Shown one piece after another: positions 1 to 6,774 of a stretch of 64,000 bases of DNA. Each line of letters starts with the position of its first letter. The first letter of the stretch is position 1. The position numbers and the translations under genes are program-made. The notes beneath the pieces were generated by a model. That model did no database searches. It was given only the letters and a program-made list of their open reading frames with translations, and was not told the DNA's origin. Source of the DNA: G963708325 sp963708325 (GTDB lineage Bacteria; Actinomycetota; Thermoleophilia; Solirubrobacterales; 70-9); contig OY970203.1 in NCBI GenBank assembly GCA_963708325.1, positions 2,232,001 through 2,296,000 of the forward strand, read 5' to 3'.

Positions 1-394
1 GATAGACCTCGGCCATGTAGGCGCCATAGGTGATCGTCAGGGCGAAGACCCCGTACCAGAACGGGTCCGGCTTGCCGAACCACTGCGGGATTCCCACCGA
101 CTGCGGCAGCCCGAGGCCCTCCGCCACGGAGGGGAAGCCCCCGGAGATGAGCAGGATCACGAGCAGCAGCGGAATCCCGCGGAAGACGTCGATGTAGCCG
201 ATCGCGAGGCCCCGCACGGGCGCCAGCGCCCGACCCGGCAGCTGCCGCAGCAGAGCCAGCACCAGGCCCCAGGTCAGGGCGAGGATCGCGCTCACGATCG
301 ACAGCTCCACGGTCTGTTCGAACCCCTTCAGGACGAACGTGAAGTTGTCGGCCATCACGTTGAAGTCGAAGTACTGGTGGAAGAAGACGCTCAT
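1..394 (-). CDS. Polar amino-acid ABC transporter permease, 3' part outside window
   Basis: This is the N-terminal 131 residues of a HisM/GlnP-type inner-membrane permease that would carry an amino acid across the membrane with the binding protein encoded just upstream. Reading the minus strand from an ATG at 394 gives MSVFFHQYFDFN, then a first membrane segment (TVELSIVSAILALTWGLVLALL), then GYIDVFRGIPLLLVILLI, the conserved R-G-(I/T)-P-L region of this family, and near the cut end YGAYMAEVY, which resembles the A-Y-x-A-E start of the EAA loop that contacts the ATPase. The gene runs off the left edge, so the EAA loop and C-terminus are not visible. It follows the binding-protein gene in the same direction, 132 bases downstream, with a strong hairpin between them. 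The family call is firm; substrate is unknown. Confidence 0.85.
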   Translation of the reverse strand, partial: MSVFFHQYFDFNVMADNFTFVLKGFEQTVELSIVSAILALTWGLVLALLRQLPGRALAPVRGLAIGYIDVFRGIPLLLVILLISGGFPSVAEGLGLPQSVGIPQWFGKPDPFWYGVFALTITYGAYMAEVY

Positions 395-456
395 CGATCG
401 AACCTCCAGACGTTCGGCGGTTGGGTCCCGGGTTCACGGGCGCAAAGGATCCACGA

Positions 457-484
457 AGAAGGGGCGCCGGGTGGCGCCCCTTCT
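457..484 (-). terminator. Intercistronic hairpin between binding-protein and permease genes
   Basis: A perfect 12-bp inverted repeat (AGAAGGGGCGCC at 457-468 and its complement at 473-484) with a 4-base loop. No T-run follows on the minus strand, so it is more likely an attenuating or 3'-end-protecting hairpin than a complete terminator. Such hairpins are common between a highly expressed periplasmic binding protein gene and its permease gene. Confidence 0.6.
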
Positions 485-526
485 CGAATCGGATCTGAGC
501 GGATGGCCCGCCGCGGGCTTGCCTCG

Positions 527-1324
527 CTAGTCCGCTGCGGCGATCCCCTTGCAGGGCTCCTTGCCCAGGTACTTGTCGTAGATCTGGTTGTACGTCCCGT
601 CGTCCACGATCTCCTTCAGCGCCTTGTTGACGTCGGCCTCGAGGTCGGCCGAGCCCTTCTGGAAGGCGAAGCCGTAGTGCTCGCCGGTCGGCAGGCGCTC
701 GATCACGGTCAGCTGCGGCTTCGCATTCTCCGCGTACTTCGAGATCGGGCAGTCGTTGATCACCGCATCGACCTGTCCGTTCTGAAGCGCGTTGAACGCG
801 TCGTCGATCTCGCCATAGGTGCGCACCGAGCTGGCCTTCGTCTTGTCCTTGGCATAGTCCGCCCCGGTCGTCGCCTTCTGGGCGCCGACGGTCTTGCCGT
901 CGACGTCGGCGATCGTCTTGATGTCGCTGCCCTTCTTGACCATCAGCGACTGGTCAGCAAAGGCGTACGGATCGGAGAAGTCGACCTCCTTCTTCCGGTC
1001 CGCGGTGATCGTCAGCGACGAGGCGACCATGTCGAACTTGCCCTTCGCCAGGTCTTGGATGATCGTGTCGAACGAGGTGTCCTTGATCTCGACCTTGCGG
1101 TCGAGCCGCTTGCCGATCTCCTGCACGAGGTCGATGTCGATCCCCTTGTAGTCGGGAGCGCGGCCGAACTCGAACGGCGCGTAGGGGATGTCGGAGCCGA
1201 CCACGAGCGTCTCGCCCGCCGCGCCGCCGGTGGTCCCTCCGCCGCCACCGCCGCATCCCGCCGTGATGCCTCCGATCGCCAGCGCCATCGCCGCCAGCAC
1301 GATCCAAGCGCGCAAACTCCTCAT
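527..1324 (-). CDS. Amino-acid ABC transporter substrate-binding lipoprotein
   Basis: A 265-residue extracellular solute-binding protein of family 3 (SBP_bac_3), which captures an amino acid outside the membrane and delivers it to the permease that follows. Residues 1-24 form a lipoprotein signal: a charged MRSLR start, a hydrophobic stretch, and the lipobox I-T-A-G-C with C24 as the lipidated cysteine, followed by a poly-glycine linker. The mature part begins LVVGSDIPYAPFEF, the typical first strand of the family, and has FDMVASSLTITADRKKEVDFSDPY, the hallmark region where ligand-binding R and D residues sit. Length is usual for the family. The ATG at 1324 is preceded by a strong purine-rich ribosome-binding site (GAGGAGAGG), unlike the many leaderless genes nearby. 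The ligand cannot be read from the sequence; cystine or a polar amino acid would suit the neighbouring cysM, but that is a guess. Confidence 0.9.
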   Translation of the reverse strand: MRSLRAWIVLAAMALAIGGITAGCGGGGGGTTGGAAGETLVVGSDIPYAPFEFGRAPDYKGIDIDLVQEIGKRLDRKVEIKDTSFDTIIQDLAKGKFDMVASSLTITADRKKEVDFSDPYAFADQSLMVKKGSDIKTIADVDGKTVGAQKATTGADYAKDKTKASSVRTYGEIDDAFNALQNGQVDAVINDCPISKYAENAKPQLTVIERLPTGEHYGFAFQKGSADLEADVNKALKEIVDDGTYNQIYDKYLGKEPCKGIAAAD

Positions 1325-1404
1325 CTGGTTCCTCTCCTCGTCGCCTGAGATGCAGCCACGAACATATCCTCCGAGGCGGTTTCGTGCAGCGATGCGCCGG
1401 CTAC

Positions 1405-1410
1405 TACACT
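1405..1410 (+). promoter_or_regulatory. -10 element of cysM, leaderless arrangement
   Basis: TACACT ends 10 nt before the cysM ATG and no ribosome-binding site lies between, predicting a transcript that begins only a few bases before the start codon. It is one of a series of similarly placed TANNNT hexamers in this window. Confidence 0.45.
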
Positions 1411-1420
1411 TTCTAAAGCG

Positions 1421-2389
1421 ATGTTCGAGGACTCACTCCTCAACCGCCCCTGCGGAGGCCGCTTCGCCGACATCCTCGAGGCGATCGGCTACACGCCGAT
1501 GGTGGAGCTGCCGCGCCTGACGCCGACGCCGGGTGTGCGCATCTACGCCAAGCTCGAGGGACGGAACCCGACGGGGTCGGTCAAGGACCGCGTCGCCAAG
1601 GCGATGATCGACGACGCCGAGTCGCGCGGGCTGATCGCGCCGGGCCAGACGATCCTCGAGCCCACCTCCGGCAACACGGGCATCTCGCTGGCGATGATCT
1701 GCCGGCGCAAGGGCTACCCGCTGAAGGTGGTGATGCCCGACAACGTCACCGGGGAGCGCACCGAGCTGCTGCGGATGTACGGAGCGGAGATCGTCTATTC
1801 CGAGGGCGCCAAGGGCTCCAACGGTGCCGTCGAGCTGGCGCTCGAGATGGCGGAGTCCGACGCCTCGTACTACATGCCCTACCAGTACGGCAACGAGGCC
1901 AACCCGCGCGCCCATTACGAGGGGACGGCGGCGGAGATCCTCGACGAGCTGGACGAGGTGAGCGCCTTCGTCGCCGGACTCGGCACCGGCGGCACGCTGA
2001 TGGGCTGCGGCCGCAGGCTGAAGGAGCACGACTCCGAGACGAAGGTCGTCGCCGCCGAGCCGATGCAGGGGGAGCTGGTGCAGGGCCTGCGCTCGCTGGA
2101 CGACGGCTTCATCCCCCCGATCATCGACCTGTCGCTGCTCGACCGCAAGATCATGGTCTCCAACCGCGACGCGATCACCTGGACGCAGCGCCTGCTGCGC
2201 GAGGAGGGCATCTTCTCCGGCGTCTCGGGCGGCGCGATCGCATACGTCGCCGCGCGCATCGCGGGCGAGCTGGAGGAGGGCAACGTCGTCTTCCTGATCC
2301 CCGACGACGGCTGGAAGTACCTCTCATCCGGCGTATACACCAAGCCGGTCGAGGAGCTGGAGGGCATCGACTCGACCGTGTGGTGGTAG
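1421..2389 (+). CDS. cysM: Cysteine synthase, O-phosphoserine-dependent CysM type
   Basis: A 322-residue PLP enzyme of the cysteine synthase family. The PLP lysine is K55 in TGSVKDR, the phosphate/substrate loop is PTSGNTG at 82-88, and the glycine loop GLGTGGT follows at about 187-193. From family knowledge the sequence is closer to actinobacterial CysM, which joins O-phosphoserine with sulfide carried as a thiocarboxylate on CysO, than to CysK. The tell-tale segments are A-E-P-x-x-G-E then GLRSLDDGF, in which R224 sits where the CysM phosphoserine-recognising arginine lies, and the C-terminal DDGWKYLSSG. The JAMM peptidase Mec, the next enzyme of that pathway, lies 3.5 kb downstream at 5883, which supports the CysM reading. 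No CysO-like carrier gene is visible nearby. The ATG at 1421 gives the normal family start. Confidence 0.85.
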   Translation: MFEDSLLNRPCGGRFADILEAIGYTPMVELPRLTPTPGVRIYAKLEGRNPTGSVKDRVAKAMIDDAESRGLIAPGQTILEPTSGNTGISLAMICRRKGYPLKVVMPDNVTGERTELLRMYGAEIVYSEGAKGSNGAVELALEMAESDASYYMPYQYGNEANPRAHYEGTAAEILDELDEVSAFVAGLGTGGTLMGCGRRLKEHDSETKVVAAEPMQGELVQGLRSLDDGFIPPIIDLSLLDRKIMVSNRDAITWTQRLLREEGIFSGVSGGAIAYVAARIAGELEEGNVVFLIPDDGWKYLSSGVYTKPVEELEGIDSTVWW

Positions 2390-2419
2390 CGCCCGGGCCC
2401 CGCCCGCCGGCGCCGTACG

Positions 2420-3250
2420 TTGGGCGATAGCGCGCCCACCCGGTTGCGACCGGACAGCGAGCGACTGGCGGCGGCGGCCGGCCGGGTCGCCGAGCTGGCG
2501 GACTCATACGAGCCGCCGACCTTCGCCGAGGTCCCCGGACCCGACCCGGCGATCTTCCTCTGCGCGATCGACCACCGGACCGGCTACCGCGGCCGCTACC
2601 TGGTCGGCGGCTGCGGCCCGTACGAGGGCAGCGCCCTCCTCTGGCAGCTAGGCATCCGCGCCGAGCGGCGCAGCCCGGGCACGCTTGCGGCAGCGACCCT
2701 CGCCCGGATCGACGCCGATCGCCTCGCCGCGATCTTCAAGGTCGGCGGCGAGACCGTCGCCGGAACCGGCGTCCGCGCCGACCTGTGGCGAGATCTCGCC
2801 GACGGCCTCCTGCGCGACTACGAGGGCTCGGCCGAGGTTCTCCTCTCCGCAGCCGGGAGCACGCTGGGCGGCGCCGGCGGGCTGGTCGAGCGGCTCGCCG
2901 CTTTCGAGGCCTTCGCGGATCCGCTGCGAAAGAAGGCTTACCTGTTCGCGAAGATCGCCGAGCGCCGCGGCTGGCTTGCGGTCGAGGACCCGGAGAGCTG
3001 GGAGGTCTGCGCCGACAACGTGCTGATGCGGCTGGCGCTGCGCTGCGGCCTCGTGCGCCCCGGGCCGCCGGAGGAGGTCCGCGCCGCCACCCGCGACGCG
3101 TTCGGAACGGTTGCGACCGAGTGCGGGCTGGCCGTGCCCCTGCTGGACGACCTCCTCTGGGAGCTGGGCCGGGAGAATGCGGACCTGCTCGGCACCGCCG
3201 GCGGCGACCTGGTCGAGCCGCCGAGACCCGACGGCGCCGCCTGGTACTAG
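2420..3250 (+). CDS. Helix-hairpin-helix glycosylase-like protein (AGOG/queuosine-salvage-like)
   Basis: A 276-residue protein I do not recognise with certainty. The second half (about 165-260) reads like the archaeal 8-oxoguanine glycosylase AGOG and the structurally related queuosine-nucleoside salvage glycosylases: a K-K-A-x-L-F-A-K helix (K171/K172), then A-D-N-V-x-M-R-L-A-x-R-C-G-L-V with D199, then a long helix ending LLDDLLWELGRE. In AGOG-type enzymes the Lys and Asp of these two segments are the catalytic pair; both seem kept here, with a similar spacing. Expected activity would be N-glycosidic bond cleavage on damaged DNA or on a modified nucleoside, but this is inference from motif order. 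The start is uncertain: the TTG at 2420 overlaps a possible -10 (TACGTT, 2416-2421), so the TTG at 2444 is an alternative. It lies 30 bases after cysM and is convergent with the next gene. Confidence 0.5.
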   Translation: MGDSAPTRLRPDSERLAAAAGRVAELADSYEPPTFAEVPGPDPAIFLCAIDHRTGYRGRYLVGGCGPYEGSALLWQLGIRAERRSPGTLAAATLARIDADRLAAIFKVGGETVAGTGVRADLWRDLADGLLRDYEGSAEVLLSAAGSTLGGAGGLVERLAAFEAFADPLRKKAYLFAKIAERRGWLAVEDPESWEVCADNVLMRLALRCGLVRPGPPEEVRAATRDAFGTVATECGLAVPLLDDLLWELGRENADLLGTAGGDLVEPPRPDGAAWY

Positions 3251-3257
3251 TCGGCGC

Positions 3258-4055
3258 CTACCCCCCGATCGGCGCCCTCGGGTTGGCCCCCCAGAAGATC
3301 TGGGTGCCGATCATCCCGATGATGTGGACCATGACCATGTTCAAGATCATCGACTTGGCTGTCGCCTGGCCGACCCCGACGGGGCCGCCGGAGGCGTTGT
3401 AGCCGTAGTAGCAGCCCACCCCGACGATCACCGTCGCCATCGTCATCCCCTTGATCACCGAGTAGAGCAGGTCGGGTGGGTTCTGAAACATCCAGAAGAT
3501 CAGAAAGTAGCCGCCGCCGGAGACCTCGCCGATCTGCTTTACCACCGCCAGCCAGCTGGCAAAGAAGCCGGCGCCGACGCCGGCGATGTAGACGAATGGC
3601 AGCACCATCCAGGCGGCGAGGATGCGGGTGGAGGCAAGGAACGTGATCGGTTGCACGCCCATCACCTCGAGCGCGTCGATCTCGTCGGAGATCCGCATCG
3701 CCCCCAGCTCGGCGACGATCCCCGTGCCCACCTTGGCCGACATGATGTAGCCGAACATGTAGGGGACCATCTCGCGCAGATCGCACCAGGCGGCAAACAC
3801 GCCGGCGTAGGAGGGAGAGCCCGTGGAGCGGTTGAAGTAGGCGCCCTCGATCCCGCATTGCAGCCCCAAGATGAAGATCATCCCCCAGATCACCAGGGTG
3901 GAGCCCAAGATCAAAACGCCCGCCTGGCGCAGCGCCTCGCCGAAGAAGCGAAACACCTTGCCGTTAAAGACGTCGCCGAACTCGGCGCCGAAGAAGCGCA
4001 CGATCTCGCCCAAAGAGGCGGCCCAGTCTCGCGGCACCGAGAGCCAGCCGGGCAT
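3258..4055 (-). CDS. MlaE/YrbE family ABC transporter permease (second of pair)
   Basis: A 265-residue integral membrane protein of the MlaE (YrbE) family, the permease of lipid-import ABC systems. It has several membrane segments (for example about 46-70 and 155-180), the family signature GAMRISDEIDALEVMGVQPITF near the middle, with E and D residues of the coupling loop, and a last helix ending at the C-terminus. It starts 19 bases after the paralogous permease gene upstream, so the two form one transcript, as YrbE-A and YrbE-B do in actinobacterial mce operons. Unusually, no Mce protein gene follows: the next gene is convergent and unrelated. Stretches rich in AAA/AAG and TTT codons make the pair slightly less GC-rich than its neighbours. 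Confidence 0.85.
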   Translation of the reverse strand: MPGWLSVPRDWAASLGEIVRFFGAEFGDVFNGKVFRFFGEALRQAGVLILGSTLVIWGMIFILGLQCGIEGAYFNRSTGSPSYAGVFAAWCDLREMVPYMFGYIMSAKVGTGIVAELGAMRISDEIDALEVMGVQPITFLASTRILAAWMVLPFVYIAGVGAGFFASWLAVVKQIGEVSGGGYFLIFWMFQNPPDLLYSVIKGMTMATVIVGVGCYYGYNASGGPVGVGQATAKSMILNMVMVHIIGMIGTQIFWGANPRAPIGG

Positions 4056-4074
4056 CAGCTCGCCGCTCCGCGGG

Positions 4075-4881
4075 TCACTTGATCACCGTCATCTCGGGAT
4101 GGGTGGCCAAAAGCGTCTGGGTAAAGACGTAGTTGAAGGCCCAGATCCCCGCGAAGGCGATCACCACCGCCTCGTTTACGGCCCGCCCCACCCCGGCGGC
4201 GCCGCCCGTGGCGGTCATCCCCTTATAGCAGCAGACCACGGCGACGATCGCCCCGAACAGGCTGGTCTTTAACACCGAGCCCCACAGGTCCGTGACCGAG
4301 GCGTTGGAAAAGAAGGTCGCCCAAAAGCCGCCCAGCGGCTGGTGGTTTACGAGCTCGGCGATGATCCCGCCGAAGACGCCGAAGATCAGCGCGTAGACGT
4401 CGAGCAGGCCGGTGATCAGCATCAGCGCCAAAAAGCGCGGCACGACGAGGTTTTTGATCGGATCGACGCCGAGCACCTGCAGGGCGTCCAGCTCCTCTCT
4501 GATCTTTCTCGCGCCCAGATCGGCGGTGATCGCGGTGCCGGCGACGCCGGCGACGATCATCGAGTCGACCCAGGGGGCAAACTCGCGGATCGAGGCCAAA
4601 ACGAAAAAGCCGCCCAGTCTGTCCAGGGCGCCGAACAAAGCGAGGAAGTTGGCGGCCTGCAGGCCGGGGGCGCCGTAGCCGAAGGCGACGGTGGAGATCA
4701 GCAGCGGAAACCAGCACAGGCGCAGCGCGAAGAGGAACTGGCTCATGAACTCGCCGCCGTAGGGGTAGGGCGGGCGCACGGCCGAGACGATCGTCTTGCC
4801 GGTGAGGATCATCATGTCCCCGACCTGCTCGAACAGGCTCTTGGCCGGTAGGAAGGCCCTGTCAGCGACGGATCTGACCAT
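4075..4881 (-). CDS. MlaE/YrbE family ABC transporter permease (first of pair)
   Basis: A 268-residue MlaE-family membrane protein, paralogue of the gene that follows it. Landmarks are an amphipathic N-terminus, LFALRLCWFPLLISTVAFGYG, the coupling-loop signature DLGARKIREELDALQVLGVDPI (E and D positions conserved) and a long hydrophobic C-terminal region containing MTATGGAAGVGRAVNEAVV. In actinobacteria such pairs form the membrane channel of Mce lipid importers, with MlaF-type ATPase and Mce proteins; neither partner is present here. The ATG shares one base with the TAA stop of the GntR regulator gene upstream (TAATG), so translation of this permease is very probably coupled to that of the regulator. 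Confidence 0.85.
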   Translation of the reverse strand: MVRSVADRAFLPAKSLFEQVGDMMILTGKTIVSAVRPPYPYGGEFMSQFLFALRLCWFPLLISTVAFGYGAPGLQAANFLALFGALDRLGGFFVLASIREFAPWVDSMIVAGVAGTAITADLGARKIREELDALQVLGVDPIKNLVVPRFLALMLITGLLDVYALIFGVFGGIIAELVNHQPLGGFWATFFSNASVTDLWGSVLKTSLFGAIVAVVCCYKGMTATGGAAGVGRAVNEAVVIAFAGIWAFNYVFTQTLLATHPEMTVIK

Positions 4882-5801
4882 TACCCCTCTCGCTTCCCTC
4901 TCTTTCTCTCGCTCACTGTCTCTCTGATTGCTTGCTGCTTCGCGGTCGCCGCCTCACGCGGCTCGGCTAACGGACACCCGGACGAGACCTTGACGCGCCA
5001 CCAGCCCATCACCATGCCGATCAGCCCGTAGCGGGGACGCGAATGCCAGGTCTTGCATCCGGGCTCGTCCACGTCGTCGTTGGACACCCACTGCCACTTG
5101 TGCGCCGCCGGGTCGCGCACCATCTGCTCGAGGTGGGCGCGCGCCTCCTCGCCATCCCGGCCGCGCCGCTCCTCGGCGCCGCGCAGCTCGGCGAGCCGCT
5201 CGACCAGGCGGTTGCGCGTCTTCTCCAGCTCCTCGACGCCGGCCACGTGGGCCTTCGGGCGGAGCAGGGGGTGGGCACCCCCCTGCTCGCTGCCGTTGCC
5301 GGCGTAGGTCGAGAGCTCGGCCTCGAGGCGGGCGATCTGGCGGCGAAGCTCGCGGCGTACGTCTCGGCGGTCGCTCTCCGTGGCGACGTCCGGTAGTGGG
5401 GTGGACGAGATCCGCGAGGGAAGCTCCGGCGCGGCCGGGCCTCGGTCGGCGGCGGCGTAGATCGCGGTGGCGAGGTCGCGCGGGTCGAGCCCCGACTGCC
5501 GCGCCTCGGCCACCGCCTCCGCGGCGATCCGCTTCACCTCCGAGTCGGAGGCGGGGAGGTCGGCGACGAACGTCCCGAGCCCGTGACGGGAGACGATGAA
5601 GCCGCCCACCTCGAGCCTGCCGTAAACGGCGCGCGCCGTGTTGACGTTGACGCCCGCGAGGGTCGCCAGCTCGCGCACGCTGGGAAGCCGGTCCCCCGCC
5701 CGGATGCCGCCGCCGGCGATCATCGCCCGCAGCTTCCAGGCGAGCTGGGCCGTGAGCGGCAGCTCGGAGTCGCGGTCGACATTGAGATCGAGTGTCGCCA
5801 C
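4881..5801 (-). CDS. GntR-family regulator with unusual C-terminal domain
   Basis: A 306-residue protein starting at GTG 5801 (TTG 5813 and GTG 5822 are alternatives). Residues 8-80 are a winged helix of the GntR family: PLTAQLAWKLRAMI, the motif AGDRLPSVRELA, recognition helix NVNTARAVYGRLE, and a wing SRHGLGTFV. This resembles the YtrA subgroup, which often controls neighbouring ABC transporters. The rest is not a usual effector domain: a charged coiled coil (about 145-225), then a short Trp/Cys-rich block at 235-276 with KWQWVS, GCKTWHSRPRYG, MGWWRVKVSSGC, suggesting a metal- or redox-responsive or protein-binding element. The gene is first in a transcript with the two MlaE permeases and its promoter lies inside inverted repeats, so self-repression is likely. 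Confidence 0.75.
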   Translation of the reverse strand: MATLDLNVDRDSELPLTAQLAWKLRAMIAGGGIRAGDRLPSVRELATLAGVNVNTARAVYGRLEVGGFIVSRHGLGTFVADLPASDSEVKRIAAEAVAEARQSGLDPRDLATAIYAAADRGPAAPELPSRISSTPLPDVATESDRRDVRRELRRQIARLEAELSTYAGNGSEQGGAHPLLRPKAHVAGVEELEKTRNRLVERLAELRGAEERRGRDGEEARAHLEQMVRDPAAHKWQWVSNDDVDEPGCKTWHSRPRYGLIGMVMGWWRVKVSSGCPLAEPREAATAKQQAIRETVSERKRGKREG

Positions 5802-5817
5802 CTCGGAAGCCAAGGCC

Positions 5818-5860
5818 CACACAGTAATGCCACTGTGTGTGCTAGTCAAGTGGCACAGTG
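5818..5860. promoter_or_regulatory. Inverted-repeat operator between gntR and mec
   Basis: Three related half-sites: CACACAGT (5818-5825), ACTGTGTG (5832-5839) and CACAGTG (5854-5860). The first two form a perfect 8-bp inverted repeat with a 6-bp spacer; TGCCACT (5828-5834) and AGTGGCA (5849-5855) form another. They cover the -10 and spacer of the regulator promoter, as expected of a GntR-type autoregulatory operator. Confidence 0.6.
5821..5849 (-). promoter_or_regulatory. Promoter of the gntR-mlaE-mlaE operon
   Basis: On the minus strand TTGACT (5849-5844) is followed after exactly 17 bp by TACTGT (5826-5821), a good vegetative-sigma promoter. Transcription would start near 5814, about a dozen bases before the GTG at 5801. 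Confidence 0.65.
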
Positions 5861-5869
5861 ACCAGCCGG

Positions 5870-5875
5870 TAGCCT
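5870..5875 (+). promoter_or_regulatory. -10 element of mec
   Basis: TAGCCT ends 7 nt before the GTG start of mec. The intervening GAGGAGC also looks like a ribosome-binding site, but if the hexamer is the true -10 the mRNA would start at or next to the GTG. Confidence 0.45.
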
Positions 5876-5882
5876 GAGGAGC

Positions 5883-6281
5883 GTGCGCATCAGCCGTGAA
5901 CTGGTCGACGAGATGGTCGCCCACGCCCGCGAGGAGGCGCCCAACGAGTGCTGCGGGATGGTGGCCGGGTCGGACGGGGACGCGACGCGGGTCCTCCGCG
6001 CGCGCAATGCCGAGGCGAGCCCGCTCCGCTACGTGATCCACCCCAACGACCAGCTGCGGATCATGAACGCGATCGAGTCGGACGGCGACGAGCTCGTGGC
6101 GATCTATCACTCGCACACCGGCAGCCCGGCGCGACCGTCGCAGACCGACATCAACCTGGCGACCGCCTGGCCGGACCCGCTCTACGTGATCGTCTCGCTG
6201 GCGGATCCGGATCGCCCGGACGTGCGCGCGTTTGCGATCAGGGACGGAAAGGTGGACGAAGCCGAGCTGGAAGTTGGCTAG
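5883..6281 (+). CDS. mec: JAMM metallopeptidase, CysO-cysteine peptidase type
   Basis: A 132-residue zinc peptidase with a complete JAMM motif: E22 in NECCG, then H76-S-H78-T-G with S86 and D89 (H-x-H-x7-S-x2-D). In actinobacteria such short JAMM proteins (Mec) release cysteine from the C-terminus of the sulfur carrier CysO after CysM has added the amino acid. The cysM gene at 1421 is separated from it by four other genes, instead of being adjacent as in mycobacteria, and no CysO is seen between. A GTG start gives the usual N-terminus. The gene is divergent from the GntR regulator and shares its operator region, and its last bases overlap the start of a zinc-ribbon gene. A role on another ubiquitin-like carrier cannot be excluded. 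Confidence 0.85.
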   Translation: MRISRELVDEMVAHAREEAPNECCGMVAGSDGDATRVLRARNAEASPLRYVIHPNDQLRIMNAIESDGDELVAIYHSHTGSPARPSQTDINLATAWPDPLYVIVSLADPDRPDVRAFAIRDGKVDEAELEVG

Positions 6282-6774
6282 CGAGCCGCTGACCTGCCCT
6301 CGCTGCGCCCTCTCCCACTCGCTGGAGGAGCGCTTCTGCCGCAACTGCGGGATGCCGCTCGTCTACGCCGGCAGCGGTGCGGAGGAGCCGGTCACCGACG
6401 CGCACGGCCGGGCGCGGAAGATCAAGCCCCGGTACACCGAGGGCGAGCTGGTGCGGGTAGCCGGCGGCCGCAACCAGGCCGAAGCCGAGCTGATCCAGGG
6501 GATCCTGCTCGAGGAGGGGATACCGAGCATCCTGCGCCGCACCCGCGGCTTCGACGTCCCCGACTTCCTCGCCGCCGGGCCGCGCGACGTGATGGTCCCG
6601 GCGGCCGGTTACGAGGCGGCGCGGGAGATGCTCGCCGATGCCGAGATGCTGGCGCCCCCGCCCGACGGCTCCCTACCCGGCATCGGCTCGCCGGCGAGGC
6701 TGGCGGCGTGGGTGCTCGCGGCGGCGCTTGCGGCCGCGCTCCTCGTCTGGCTCCTCTACCAGGCGACTGGCTAG
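6274..6774 (+). CDS. Zinc-ribbon, DUF2007-like, C-terminally anchored membrane protein
   Basis: A 166-residue protein counted from the TTG at 6274, which overlaps the end of mec by 8 bases; an ATG at 6232 is the upstream alternative but would overlap mec further and lacks a ribosome-binding site. An N-terminal zinc ribbon has C8-x2-C11 and C22-x2-C25. The middle (EGELVRVAGGRNQAEAELIQ, LLEEGIPSILRR, FLAAGPRDVMVP) matches DUF2007, a small putative signal-transducing fold, with the phrase about shorter-lived substates of an amino-acid-binding face unknown. A single hydrophobic helix near the C-terminus (LAAWVLAAALAAALLVWLL) would anchor it with the ribbon in the cytoplasm. Function is unknown. 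Its 3' end overlaps the convergent gene by 102 bases. Confidence 0.7.
   Translation: MASEPLTCPRCALSHSLEERFCRNCGMPLVYAGSGAEEPVTDAHGRARKIKPRYTEGELVRVAGGRNQAEAELIQGILLEEGIPSILRRTRGFDVPDFLAAGPRDVMVPAAGYEAAREMLADAEMLAPPPDGSLPGIGSPARLAAWVLAAALAAALLVWLLYQATG

Noticed and set aside
5802..6344. N-terminal extension of the GntR regulator antisense to mec
   Set aside because: It runs through the promoter and operator and the mec gene; the winged helix begins directly after GTG 5801.
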